Source: Candidatus Woesearchaeota archaeon (GTDB taxonomy: Archaea > Nanobdellota > Nanobdellia > Woesearchaeales > ARS49). From it: DNA of 33,725 nucleotides. Where the stretch lies: NCBI GenBank assembly GCA_014729505.1, contig WJJS01000023.1:1-33725 (forward strand). Direction: 5' to 3'. A program made the position numbers and the translations under genes. The notes beneath the pieces are model-generated. The model did not search any database, was not told the DNA's origin, and saw only the letters and a program-made list of their open reading frames with translations. Of this stretch, positions 16,791 to 26,504 are shown one piece after another (position 1 is the stretch's first letter; each line of letters opens with the position of its first letter).

Positions 16791-17778
16791 TTCGGATCTT
16801 GCAAATGATATTCATGCTGTTTTGTTTTCTGTAGGTGAGCGTATGCTCATTGAAGAGCTTGCAAAGATAGTTAAAGAATCGGATGTTGATCGTGTTCGTC
16901 AGGTACTTGTGCGCATGAAAGAGGAGATGGATGCGCAAAACGGTCCTCTTATGTTGCTTATCGACGGCGAGGAAGTAAAGTTGACCGTGCGCAGTAAGTT
17001 TATGAATCTCGTCCAAAAGGTCGTCCGCCATGCCGAGATTCCAAAATCCATTGTTGAAACTCTTGCAGTGGTCGCGTATAAATCTCCTATTTTGCAGTCT
17101 GATATTATTAAGATTCGCACGAATAAAGCGTATGATCATCTTAAGGAGCTTGAAGAAAAGGGGTATATCAGTAGAGAGAAGTACGGTCGCACCAAACTTG
17201 TCAAGGTTACGCCTAAGTTTTTTGAGTATTTTGAGATTTCTCCAGAAGAACTGCAAAGAAAATTTGATGAGGCTAAGGTGACTGAAGTTGGAGAACAGCA
17301 GGAAAAAATTACGACGGTGACAAACAAGGTCGGTGATTTGCAGGTGTATGGTAAGGCGGAGTTAGAACAACACTCGGTTACTCCGTATGGCACGCGCAAA
17401 ACACAAGAGACTGAAAAGAGCGGTTTGGATCTGGCTAAAGAAGTGTCTGACTCAGAGCCTGAACCGCCAATTTCTGATAGCTCAAACAATGATAACAAGG
17501 AGTTAGACGATCTTGAAGCAAAACTGGACGACAAGGAACCTGAAAAGGAATCTAAGAGCGATGAGAAAAAAGGGCATGATGAGAAAAAGCTTCCAGAAAA
17601 TGAAAAAAAGGAAATGGTTCCAAAAGATAAACCGCCAAAAAAGAAAAAGAAGTCTCAAGAATCAGATCAGCCTTATGAACCTCCTGAAGTGGAAGGTGGT
17701 TTTACAGAATATAGTGAAAAGGAAAAGGAACAAATTAAGGAGCGAGCTCACGACTTGACGCACGAGGAAGAAGACTAG
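16765..17778 (+). CDS. scpB: Segregation and condensation protein B with long charged C-terminal tail
   Basis: VGERMLIEELAKI..., AEIPKSIVETLAVVAYKSPILQSDIIKIR..., LKELEEKGYISREKYGRTKLVKVTPKFFEYFEI typical of ScpB. Confidence 0.88.
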   Translation: MGTHSDRTDSDLANDIHAVLFSVGERMLIEELAKIVKESDVDRVRQVLVRMKEEMDAQNGPLMLLIDGEEVKLTVRSKFMNLVQKVVRHAEIPKSIVETLAVVAYKSPILQSDIIKIRTNKAYDHLKELEEKGYISREKYGRTKLVKVTPKFFEYFEISPEELQRKFDEAKVTEVGEQQEKITTVTNKVGDLQVYGKAELEQHSVTPYGTRKTQETEKSGLDLAKEVSDSEPEPPISDSSNNDNKELDDLEAKLDDKEPEKESKSDEKKGHDEKKLPENEKKEMVPKDKPPKKKKKSQESDQPYEPPEVEGGFTEYSEKEKEQIKERAHDLTHEEED

Positions 17779-17816
17779 CGAACATTTTATATACTTTTTG
17801 CAAGCTCATTTTTTAG

Positions 17817-20261
17817 ATGGAAACAAAAGAGAAGATAGTTGAAAAAGTCATTGATGACGAGATGAAACAGGCCTATTTAGGCTATTCAATGTCTGTGATT
17901 GTTTCTCGTGCACTGCCCGACGTCAAGGACGGGTTAAAACCGGTGCATAGGCGTATCTTATACGCTATGTTTTCTGAAGGTTTGCTTCATAACAAGAAAT
18001 TTTCAAAATGTGCTGGTGTTGTTGGTGAAGTGCTAAAAAAATATCATCCTCATGGTGATTCTTCTGTGTATGATGCTCTTGTGCGTCTTGCGCAGCCGTG
18101 GAATTTGCGCTATCCTTTGATTCAGGGACAGGGTAATTTCGGATCTATGGATGGTGATTCTGCTGCTGCGTATCGTTATACGGAATCACGTCTCAAAAAG
18201 ATTGCTGAGGAAATGCTTGCGGATATTGACAAGGATACTGTTGAATTTGTTGAAAACTTTGATGGAACAACGACTGAACCGTTGTATCTTCCTGCAAAAA
18301 TTCCTAATTTGCTGATTAATGGCAGCAGTGGTATTGCTGTTGGTATGGCAACAAATATGCCCCCTCATAATTTGTCTGAAGTCTGTGATGGTGCTGTCAA
18401 ACTTATTGATGATCCTGATTTGAGTGTTAAGGAGTTAATGAAGACTATTAAAGGTCCTGATTTTCCTACCGGTGCAATTATTGCTGTTAGCGAGGGCTTA
18501 GTTGAGGCCTACGAGACGGGAAAAGGTAAGATTACTCTTCGTGCAAAGTATGAGGTTGAAGAAAAAAAGAAGAAAACAAAGATCATTATTTCTGAAGTGC
18601 CTTATCAGGTCAATCCTTTGAAATTGCAAGAGGAGATTGCTGAATTGGTCCGTGAGAAAAAAATCACAGGCATTAGTAATGTTCGTGACGAGACCGGCCG
18701 TAATCAGAAGGGTTTGCGCTTGGTTATTGAACTGAAGAGCGCTGCAAACGCTGACGTGATTATGAATCAATTGTTTAAGCATACTCGTTTGCAGGATTCA
18801 TTTAGTATTAATGCGCTTGCTTTAGTCGACGGACAACCAAAAGTGTTGAATCTCAAGCAGATTGTGCAGTTGTTTATCGATCATCGCAAAGAAGTAATTA
18901 CTCGTCGTACGAAATATGAGTTGAAACAGGCAGAGGATCGCGCGCACATTCTGGAAGGTTTGATAATTGCTCTTGATCATATCGATGAGATTATTGAATT
19001 TTTGAAAAAATCAAAGTCTGCAAAGGAGGCCAAGGAGGGTTTGATGAGCGATTACAAACTCTCGGATAAACAGGCTCAGGCTATTCTTGATATGCGTTTA
19101 CAGCGATTGACCGGCCTTGAGCAAGAGAAAATTCGTCAAGAATATACTGATGTTAAAAAGCTCATTGAGAAACTCAAGGGTATTCTTGCCTCTGCACAAA
19201 AAGTGCTTGATATTATTAAGAAGGAACTCGAAGATATTAAAGCATCGTATGGCGATGAACGCCGTACACAGATTCTTAAGGGCAGTGTTGAAAAATTTGA
19301 TATTGAGGAATTGATTAAGCCCGAGGATATGGTTATCACGATTACTCATGCAGGATATATCAAGCGCATTGGTGTCGACGAGTATAAGCAGCAGCGTCGA
19401 GGCGGCAAGGGCGTTATTGGTGCTGAGACTAAGGAATCTGATTTTCTTGAAAAGATTTTTGTTGCTAATACTCATGATTATGTGCTCTTCTTTACCAGTC
19501 TTGGCAAAGTGCATTGGGTTAAAGTGTATGAGATTCCTGAGGCAAAGCGGTATGCTAAGGGAACACCTCTTGTCAATCTCATTCCTCTCGGTCAGGGGGA
19601 AAATATTGCGGCGTATATCCCTGTGAGTGTGTTTGAAGAGGATGTCTTTTTGCTTTTTGCAACACAGAGGGGATATGTGAAAAAGACTGCGTTAAGTCAT
19701 TTCTCTAAACCTCGTAAGGGTGGTATTCGTGCTTTGACTATTCCTCTTGATGATCGTCTTATTGCTGTGCTTCCTATCGTTGCCGGTCAGGAAGTGTTTT
19801 TGGCAACATCAAAGGGTCAGGCTATTCGCTTTAAGGAAAGTGATGTGCGACCCATGGGTCGTGCAGCTCGGGGAGTTATTGGTATTAAGCTAAAGCAGGA
19901 CGATCATGTTGTTGGCGCAACTGTTGTGGATCATGATGAAACGATTTTAACGGTTACAAAGAAGGGTTATGGTAAGCGTACGAGTCCTAAGGAGTATCGT
20001 TCGATTAATCGGGGTGGTGTTGGCGTAATCAATATCAAAGTTACGGATAAGAACGGCCCTGTGATTTGTGTGCGCAGTGTCAAGCCTAAGGATCAGATCA
20101 TGCTGATTACACAAAAGGGAACGGTGATCCGCACAAGAGTCAAAGAAATTTCTGTAATTGGTCGAAACACCCAAGGTGTGCGAACGATTCGTTTGCAGGA
20201 TGATCGCGTTGTTGATTGTGCGCGTATTGTAGAAGATGAAAGCGCTGAGCCTGACAAATAA
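17817..20261 (+). CDS. gyrA: DNA gyrase subunit A
   Basis: [44 protein letters not shown] active-site region; GyrA box QRRGGKG. Confidence 0.97.
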   Translation: METKEKIVEKVIDDEMKQAYLGYSMSVIVSRALPDVKDGLKPVHRRILYAMFSEGLLHNKKFSKCAGVVGEVLKKYHPHGDSSVYDALVRLAQPWNLRYPLIQGQGNFGSMDGDSAAAYRYTESRLKKIAEEMLADIDKDTVEFVENFDGTTTEPLYLPAKIPNLLINGSSGIAVGMATNMPPHNLSEVCDGAVKLIDDPDLSVKELMKTIKGPDFPTGAIIAVSEGLVEAYETGKGKITLRAKYEVEEKKKKTKIIISEVPYQVNPLKLQEEIAELVREKKITGISNVRDETGRNQKGLRLVIELKSAANADVIMNQLFKHTRLQDSFSINALALVDGQPKVLNLKQIVQLFIDHRKEVITRRTKYELKQAEDRAHILEGLIIALDHIDEIIEFLKKSKSAKEAKEGLMSDYKLSDKQAQAILDMRLQRLTGLEQEKIRQEYTDVKKLIEKLKGILASAQKVLDIIKKELEDIKASYGDERRTQILKGSVEKFDIEELIKPEDMVITITHAGYIKRIGVDEYKQQRRGGKGVIGAETKESDFLEKIFVANTHDYVLFFTSLGKVHWVKVYEIPEAKRYAKGTPLVNLIPLGQGENIAAYIPVSVFEEDVFLLFATQRGYVKKTALSHFSKPRKGGIRALTIPLDDRLIAVLPIVAGQEVFLATSKGQAIRFKESDVRPMGRAARGVIGIKLKQDDHVVGATVVDHDETILTVTKKGYGKRTSPKEYRSINRGGVGVINIKVTDKNGPVICVRSVKPKDQIMLITQKGTVIRTRVKEISVIGRNTQGVRTIRLQDDRVVDCARIVEDESAEPDK

Positions 20262-21249
20262 AGGTATTGAACCTTTTGTCGTCCAGGAGATTAAGGAACT
20301 GTTGGGCAGGGATGCAGAGTCTCATCATCGTGTTGTGCTTTTTGAGGCTTCTGAAGAAGAAGTATGCAAATTTGCGTATCAGGCTCGGTCAGTATCCCGC
20401 GTTCTTCGTCTTCTAGGATCGCTTGAATCACCAAATCTTCTCGAGGAGCTTCCTTCCTTGGTACGATCGTTGTCGCTTCCTAAAGAGTGCACAATTGATG
20501 GTATTCGTGTGGGTTCTCATGCTTTTAATTCTCAAGATGTGAAGGCGTGCATTCAAGAACATGCGAATGTCTCATTCTCGTACTCCTCGTATAAGAACAT
20601 GCTTTTTTTTGTGATTATCGACGAGGCGTGTTATCTCGGTCTTGATGTTGCCGGAAGGGATTTGTCAAAGAGGGATTACAAAATTTTTCCTAGTTCGTTT
20701 TCCTTAAAGGGACCTCTTGCGTACAGTCTTGTTCGTCTCGCTTCTTTTGGACAACAATCAGTTATGCTTGATCCTTTTTGTCGTGACGGGACTATTGCTA
20801 TTGAAGCGGCGCTGTTTGCCTCTGGTCAAAGTCCTCATTATTTTTGTAAGCGAAAATTTTTGTGTGATGCTCTTGATCGTTTTGATCGTAGCATAACTAC
20901 TGATGCAAAAGTCTTCGCAAGTTCTTCACAATTTTCTCATTTGTCTGCTGCAAAGAAGAATGCAAAAATTGCCGATATGCACAAGAGTATTCACTTTCGT
21001 AAGTACGCTATTGACGATCTTGATATTCTTCTTGATACTAAGGTGACTACTATTGTTACTTCTGTTAAAAAAACCGTTGGAGCCTTGCTTCACAGAGCCG
21101 ATGCAATGACCGTGTCAAAGGCTCTTGTGGTTGTTCTTTATCAACAGTATGAGGGAGAGGTTCCCAAAGGTTTTCATGAACTCCGGCGTCTTACAATGAG
21201 CATGGGTAAGCAGGATTTTTCTGTGCTTGTCTTCGAGAAATCGACGTAA
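20236..21249 (+). CDS. THUMP-like/class I methyltransferase (Trm14/RlmL-like) with degenerate catalytic motifs
   Basis: N-terminal THUMP-like region; [14 protein letters not shown]...[19 protein letters not shown]; no NPPY-type motif IV. Confidence 0.75.
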   Translation: MKALSLTNKGIEPFVVQEIKELLGRDAESHHRVVLFEASEEEVCKFAYQARSVSRVLRLLGSLESPNLLEELPSLVRSLSLPKECTIDGIRVGSHAFNSQDVKACIQEHANVSFSYSSYKNMLFFVIIDEACYLGLDVAGRDLSKRDYKIFPSSFSLKGPLAYSLVRLASFGQQSVMLDPFCRDGTIAIEAALFASGQSPHYFCKRKFLCDALDRFDRSITTDAKVFASSSQFSHLSAAKKNAKIADMHKSIHFRKYAIDDLDILLDTKVTTIVTSVKKTVGALLHRADAMTVSKALVVVLYQQYEGEVPKGFHELRRLTMSMGKQDFSVLVFEKST

Positions 21250-21314
21250 ACAACTCTGTCACCATTACTAAATAGTTCTAAAAGTTTATAATCTTCTCTC
21301 CTCTTTTAAACCAC

Positions 21315-21797
21315 ATGGGGTTTTTAGATTTGTTTCGGGGGAAAAAGAAGAAAAAAGAATCCACATTGCCCGTACCATCACCGGTAAAGGCTGATAAAAA
21401 GGAGATTCCATCTGATATTCCTCCAATTAAAGCAAAGGATACTGCACCGCCAAAAGTTACAACGGATAAACGAGAAGTGTCCTCGTCAAGTGCTTCAAAG
21501 ATTGATCTTCCACCGCCAAAAAAGGTTACTTTTGTTGAAGAGCCTGATCACGAGCAAATTATGGCGCCGCCGGATGTCTCACATATTTTTGTGTCGTCTG
21601 ACGAGTATGGCGCAGTTATTGACAAAGCAAATCTTATCCGCTCGAAATTACTTGAAACTGATGAGCGCTTGCAGAAATTAATGGAATTGCGCAAGACCGA
21701 AGAGCAACAATTGGCTCAGTGGCAGGATCAGCTTGAAGGTCTTGAGAAAAAACTGACGTATATGGAGACAGTGCTCGCTCAAAGCGCAGAGGTGTAA
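21315..21797 (+). CDS. Coiled-coil protein, Lys/Pro-rich N-terminus, unknown
   Basis: 160 aa ORF; TATA-like AGTTTATAAT upstream; C-terminal heptad-rich helix. Confidence 0.75.
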   Translation: MGFLDLFRGKKKKKESTLPVPSPVKADKKEIPSDIPPIKAKDTAPPKVTTDKREVSSSSASKIDLPPPKKVTFVEEPDHEQIMAPPDVSHIFVSSDEYGAVIDKANLIRSKLLETDERLQKLMELRKTEEQQLAQWQDQLEGLEKKLTYMETVLAQSAEV

Positions 21798-22027
21798 TGA
21801 TGGAAAACGTTCCTGTATTTGTAAAAATTGGTGATTACAAGGAGATCGTGGAGATTCTTGGTCTCACGCGTGAAAAAATTAGTCAGGCGCGATTTTTACT
21901 CTCTAAGATTGGAGAAATTAAGGCTCAAGAGGATGCAGTAATTGCTGATTGGGCTCGTGAAATTGAAGAAGTGGAGCAACGTGTTGATGATATTGATAAA
22001 ACACTTGTTCACAAACAGCTGAAATGA
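21797..22027 (+). CDS. Small coiled-coil protein, unknown
   Basis: 76 aa, coupled to the previous gene (TAATG) and the next (ATGA). Confidence 0.7.
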   Translation: MMENVPVFVKIGDYKEIVEILGLTREKISQARFLLSKIGEIKAQEDAVIADWAREIEEVEQRVDDIDKTLVHKQLK

Positions 22028-22419
22028 CTGAAGATTTTTTTGTTGGAGTGCGTAATCCTAAGGATGTTCGTCGGGAACTCGTGACGAGTTCTCGTTCATT
22101 AGTTGAAGCTCTGATCAAATATGAGAAGTATAAGGGTCTTCGCGAACAAAAGCTACAGACTCTTGAAGAGTTAAAGTCAACAATGGATGAACTTGTGGTG
22201 TTGAATAGGAAGCTTCGTGGACGCTTGCCTAAGGTGAAACGCAAAAAAATGGAATCCATTCCACACGAGTGTCCAGAAACAGGAAGTAAGAAGAAAATCG
22301 GTAAGAAGACTACTGCTAAGAAAAAGGAGGTAAAAAAGAAGCCTCCTGTTAAGAGCCGTCTTGATAAGCTTCGTGAAAAGATCGAAGAGTACGAGTCTAA
22401 GATCTCCACTTTGCAATAA
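22024..22419 (+). CDS. Small coiled-coil, Lys-rich protein, unknown
   Basis: 131 aa, ATGA-coupled. Confidence 0.7.
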   Translation: MTEDFFVGVRNPKDVRRELVTSSRSLVEALIKYEKYKGLREQKLQTLEELKSTMDELVVLNRKLRGRLPKVKRKKMESIPHECPETGSKKKIGKKTTAKKKEVKKKPPVKSRLDKLREKIEEYESKISTLQ

Positions 22420-22428
22420 GAAGTATTC

Positions 22429-22914
22429 CTATTCTCTTTTTTTGTCTTGTACCAGTCCGCCAAAGAATTCATGGGTAAAAACGACAGATCCTTTGTAACG
22501 TATGTGTTCTGAACCGGTAAATGATGCTGCACTTCCTCTCCATTGCATGTGGTACTCCCAATCATCTCGTACGTAACGTGGCGGGCCTCTAAATTGAAAG
22601 TTCCCATCATGTGCTTGTCTGAATGCTTCTTTGAGGAACTGGAATGTGCGTTTTGCAAATGCTTCTTCTTGGAATTCCTCGGTCATGCCACCGCCGTATT
22701 GCGATACCCATACTGGTTGTCCTTTAAAGAAAATGGTTTCCGATCCATATGATCTAAAAAATCCGGTATAACTATCGTTGTAGAGCCATTCACCTTTTTG
22801 ATAGGTAATACTTTTGAATCCATTCCTTTCTGTTGTCTTTGCTTGTTCACTTCCATACCCGTGCTCAAGTGCTTCATCGAGAAACTGTAGAATTTGGACT
22901 AGTGTCGGTGTCAT
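22429..22914 (-). CDS. DUF5680-like protein
   Basis: NGFKSITYQKGEWLYNDSYTGFFRSYGSETIFFKGQPVWVSQYGGGM; start 22914 favoured by a TATA-like AAGTTTAAAG upstream. Confidence 0.65.
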   Translation of the reverse strand: MTPTLVQILQFLDEALEHGYGSEQAKTTERNGFKSITYQKGEWLYNDSYTGFFRSYGSETIFFKGQPVWVSQYGGGMTEEFQEEAFAKRTFQFLKEAFRQAHDGNFQFRGPPRYVRDDWEYHMQWRGSAASFTGSEHIRYKGSVVFTHEFFGGLVQDKKRE

Positions 22915-23035
22915 GTTAGTAGCTTGACACTCGCCGACTTTAAACTTATCGTCTGTGCAGAATATGATCCTTGATAGCAACGTTCACACTCAACGCAAAC
23001 GTTTAAAAGTGATGTCTTTGTTCTTCCCTGCTATT

Positions 23036-23140
23036 GTGGGGTTTGCCGGAGTGGCCCAGCGCAAAGTCTTGCTTTGCTGGCCTCGAACATGTCATGTTCA
23101 AGGAAACGGGACCGGCTCAAGTGCAACTCACTAACCTTTC
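23036..23140 (+). repeat. Duplicated tRNA-Leu 5' exon plus intron fragment with a 47-nt two-hairpin insert (23057-23103)
   Basis: TGCCGGAGTGGCC ... AAACGGGACCGGCTCAAGTGCA shared with the intact tRNA-Leu; no T-arm or 3' acceptor of its own. Confidence 0.8.
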
Positions 23141-23252
23141 GCGGGGTTGCCGGAGTGGCCAAACGGGACCGGCTCAAGTGCAGAACACTTACCGTTACGC
23201 GGTGATACCGGTTCGCTTAGTGCGTACGCAGGTTCGAATCCTGCACCCCGCA
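23141..23252 (+). tRNA. tRNA-Leu(CAA) with about 28-nt intron (approx. 23179-23206)
   Basis: Acceptor GCGGGGT/ACCCCGC + A73; anticodon stem ACCGG/CCGGT; CTCAAG loop; variable arm CGC-TTAGT-GCG; T-arm GCAGG-TTCGAAT-CCTGC. Confidence 0.9.
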
Positions 23253-23256
23253 CTTC

Positions 23257-23997
23257 TTAGTTTCTAGTGAGCGGATGTCCCAACTCGTTCTCCACATTGT
23301 AGAAAACACAAATAAAATGATCTTTTCCGTGAATGTTGTTATTTTTTGACCACGCCACAAAAGATCCTATGATTTGAGGGTCCTTTCGAATTCTCGCGAC
23401 CGCTGCCCAAGCTTTTTCCGTTTGCTTACCCAATGAATAAATAAAAAAGCGAGGAGGATTTTTCTTTGCAATGGCAACCGCACTTCTAAAAATAAACTCA
23501 ATTGTATCTGTTGTTTTCACAGGAATTGCGATTTCATTCCATTCCTTTAAAATGGCATCAAACTCTTGACGCAAAGCAGTGGGAGACAAGCAGTGCTTTT
23601 CTTTTCTATCTGCGAGATAATCCAATACATGAGCAAGGACCCCTGTGGAAGCGATGTGAACAATTCTGCTCACATTCTGTCCTCGTCTCTGGTACATTTG
23701 CTTTCTAATATTCTCGGCCCTATCGTACTCTCCCGTTATGGTTAACTTGTGGAGAAGAAAACCAATCTTAATATAGACCAAGTAGGGATAATTCTTTCCA
23801 ACAATTTCTCGAAATCTTTTGTACGCAGGATCTTTTGATACCTGAGCTAAAGTTGCCAGCTCTTTGTCGTACGGGCTGAATCCAAACTTCCCTGTATCCC
23901 ATACGCGTTTAATCTTTTCAAGAACTTTTTTTCCTGCTTTTCCTGCAGCTGCCAAACTTAATTCGGCAAGAAACCCTTCTAGAGAAGGAGTTGTCAT
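23257..23997 (-). CDS. Unknown 246-aa protein of a two-gene cassette
   Basis: ORF; start overlaps the stop of the upstream 82-aa gene (TGATG). Confidence 0.7.
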   Translation of the reverse strand: MTTPSLEGFLAELSLAAAGKAGKKVLEKIKRVWDTGKFGFSPYDKELATLAQVSKDPAYKRFREIVGKNYPYLVYIKIGFLLHKLTITGEYDRAENIRKQMYQRRGQNVSRIVHIASTGVLAHVLDYLADRKEKHCLSPTALRQEFDAILKEWNEIAIPVKTTDTIEFIFRSAVAIAKKNPPRFFIYSLGKQTEKAWAAVARIRKDPQIIGSFVAWSKNNNIHGKDHFICVFYNVENELGHPLTRN

Positions 23998-24245
23998 CAG
24001 TCTTCTAAATATTCCTCAACATACTTTGCAAGAGCGTAAGGTGATGAGCCAATAACGATGGTAGATCCCGGTAAAACTGAAGCATCCTGAAGGGAAATCT
24101 TTCGATTAGTATATTTGCAGAGCAATCTCTTTCCTGTCTCTGCATTTACAACATAATCTTCTTCGTCCAACTCGTACCCCAGAGCCTTCAATAGTACCCG
24201 TTTTTGGGGTTCTTTCAAAGACAAAAATTTTACTTCTTGATGCAT
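23997..24245 (-). CDS. Unknown 82-aa protein of the same cassette
   Basis: ORF MHQEVKFLSLKEPQKRVLLKALGYELDEEDYVVNAETGKRLLCKYTNRKISLQDASVLPGSTIVIGSSPYALAKYVEEYLED. Confidence 0.7.
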   Translation of the reverse strand: MHQEVKFLSLKEPQKRVLLKALGYELDEEDYVVNAETGKRLLCKYTNRKISLQDASVLPGSTIVIGSSPYALAKYVEEYLED

Positions 24246-24355
24246 GTCCTTCTTACTGTTTCAAACAATTTTAAGCCTTTCGGTGAAAACTTAGAAAATT
24301 ATCCGATATTCCTAGCCGGCACTATTAAATATTCTTCTTGATTCTTCTTTTTTTC

Positions 24356-25693
24356 ATGGGTATCGAAATTTGTGCTGTTGGCGGTTATGGTGAAGTTGGT
24401 AAGAATATGACTGCTATTCGTGTTGATGACGAGGTCGTCATCTGTGATTTAGGCATCCATTTGCCTAACTGGATTCGTTTTACTGAACATGATGAAGGCG
24501 AAGTGGTGAGGTATTCTCGCAAAAAGCTCATTGACGAGGGCGCTATTCCTGATGATTCTATTATTAACGATTGGCGTGCTAAGGTAGTTGCGCTGGTACC
24601 GTCTCATGCACATCTTGATCATGTCGGTGCTGTTCCTTTTCTTGCTCGTCGCTATGAGTGCCCTATTTTTGGCAGTCCTTTTACAATGGAAGTGCTTAAA
24701 ACGATTTTGCACGACGAGCGCATTGTCTTGCCTAACGAGCTGAAGACAGTGCTTGTTGGTAGTCGCGTACGTATTTCACAAAAGATCGAGCTTGAGTTTA
24801 TTCATATGACGCATTCAACACCGCAGACGACTATGATAGTATTGCATACTCCTTACGGTGGTGTGTTATATGGTTGTGATTTTAAGATCGATGATTCTCC
24901 TACTTTAGGTCCTAAACCGGATTATGCCGCTCTTGAACGTGCGGGCAAGCAGGGACTTGCTTGTGCTATGGTAGATTCATTGTATGCAGATCATAAGGGT
25001 AAGACACCTTCTGAAGCATATGCTAAGGAATTGCTGCGTGAGGTTATGTTTGGCGAGAATTTTCGCGGTCATGGATTGATTGTGACAACTTTTTCTTCTC
25101 ATATTGCTCGTCTTGCAAGTATTGTCGAGTTTGCTAAAAAGTTGAAGCGCAAGCCCATTTTTTTGGGTCGCAGTCTTTCAAAATATACTACTGCTGCCCA
25201 GGAGGCAGGCTTGATCAAGTTTGATGATGTGGAGATTGTCAAGTATGGTCGTAAGGTTCGTCGTCGTCTTCGTGAAATTGAACGTCAAAAGGGCGAATAT
25301 TTGATTTGTATGACCGGACATCAGGGCGAACCTAATGCTGTGCTTTCTCGTATCGCTGATGGTAAGTTGCGTTTTCATTTTGATAAGGGTGATGCTGTAC
25401 TTTTTTCTTGTCATGTGATTCCTGCAGAGATTAACCGGCAGAATCGTCAGGTTCTTGAGAAAAAGCTTGCCGATCAAGGAGTGCGCATGTATAGGGATTT
25501 GCATGTAAGCGGTCATGGTCGTCAAGATGATATTCGCCAATTGGTTTCCTTGTGTAAACCTAAGATGTTGATTCCCATGCATTCTGAGCCGCCCATGATG
25601 GACGCGTTTTGTGAGGTGTCCAAACAGATGGGCTATAAAATTGGTGAAACGCTTTTTCCGGTGCGTAATGGCGACCGTTTGAAAATAGTATAA
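24356..25693 (+). CDS. rnj: Ribonuclease J (metallo-beta-lactamase/beta-CASP)
   Basis: GGYGEVGKNMTAI, SHAHLDHVGAVPFLARR, YGCDFKID, VSGHGRQDDIRQLV, PMHSEP. Confidence 0.93.
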   Translation: MGIEICAVGGYGEVGKNMTAIRVDDEVVICDLGIHLPNWIRFTEHDEGEVVRYSRKKLIDEGAIPDDSIINDWRAKVVALVPSHAHLDHVGAVPFLARRYECPIFGSPFTMEVLKTILHDERIVLPNELKTVLVGSRVRISQKIELEFIHMTHSTPQTTMIVLHTPYGGVLYGCDFKIDDSPTLGPKPDYAALERAGKQGLACAMVDSLYADHKGKTPSEAYAKELLREVMFGENFRGHGLIVTTFSSHIARLASIVEFAKKLKRKPIFLGRSLSKYTTAAQEAGLIKFDDVEIVKYGRKVRRRLREIERQKGEYLICMTGHQGEPNAVLSRIADGKLRFHFDKGDAVLFSCHVIPAEINRQNRQVLEKKLADQGVRMYRDLHVSGHGRQDDIRQLVSLCKPKMLIPMHSEPPMMDAFCEVSKQMGYKIGETLFPVRNGDRLKIV

Positions 25694-25748
25694 TCAAACA
25701 CAGATAAGTTTTTATAGCACGAGGACCGGGTTTGGAGCAGGGGGAACT

Positions 25749-26504
25749 ATGAAACTCGTACTCGCAGATCCAAAACATTTCAAGGACAGTATTACTGTTA
25801 TTTCTGAGCTGGTAAATGAAGCTCGTTTTAAGATTACTAAGGAGGGCGTTGATCTCGTCGCTATGGATCCTGCCAATGTTGCTATGGTGACATTTAAGCT
25901 GTTGTCGAGCGCGTTTACGCTCTACGAATTGGAAAAGGATACCGAGATTTGCGTGAATCTTTCAAATCTCAAGCAGGTTTTGCGTCGTGCAAAGGCAAAT
26001 GATATGTTAACGCTTGAACTTCCTGAGGAGGGGACTTTGCGCATTACGTTAAAATCGAACAGTAAGAGAACGTTCAACATTCCTTTAATCGATCTTGAGG
26101 ATCGCGAGCAAAAGGTTCCTAACTTGACGTTTCCGCTTAGTATCTCGACGACCTCTGCTATTCTCAATGATGCTATTGAAGATGCGAGTATTGTTGCTGA
26201 ATCGGTGAGTTTTGTTTCTGATCCTGAAAAATTCACGATTGAAGGTACTGGCGATCTTTCTAAAGCGCTTATCGAGATTAAGGCAGATAATGATCAAACG
26301 AAGATCAAGACTGATACGACGGCAAATGTTCGTTCAAAATATTCCATTGAGTACTTGAAGAAGATGATGAATGGTGCAAAACTCGCCGACACTGTCGACG
26401 TGTATTTTAGTCAGGATTATCCGTTAAAGCTCGAGTACAAGGTTATTGATCGTTTGCAGTTGAGTTTTATTCTGGCTCCTCGAGTCGAGACTGACCGTCC
26501 ATAA
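25749..26504 (+). CDS. pcn: DNA polymerase sliding clamp (PCNA)
   Basis: FKDSITVISELVNEARFKITKEGVDLVAMDPANVAMVTFKL; C-terminal YPLKLEYKV...LSFILAPRVE. Confidence 0.96.
   Translation: MKLVLADPKHFKDSITVISELVNEARFKITKEGVDLVAMDPANVAMVTFKLLSSAFTLYELEKDTEICVNLSNLKQVLRRAKANDMLTLELPEEGTLRITLKSNSKRTFNIPLIDLEDREQKVPNLTFPLSISTTSAILNDAIEDASIVAESVSFVSDPEKFTIEGTGDLSKALIEIKADNDQTKIKTDTTANVRSKYSIEYLKKMMNGAKLADTVDVYFSQDYPLKLEYKVIDRLQLSFILAPRVETDRP

Noticed and set aside
16702-17256. 184-aa minus-strand ORF opposite scpB
   Set aside because: Antisense to a recognised ScpB frame
23034-23267. 77-aa ORF across the tRNA-Leu locus
   Set aside because: Overlaps tRNA and its duplicated half; not protein-coding
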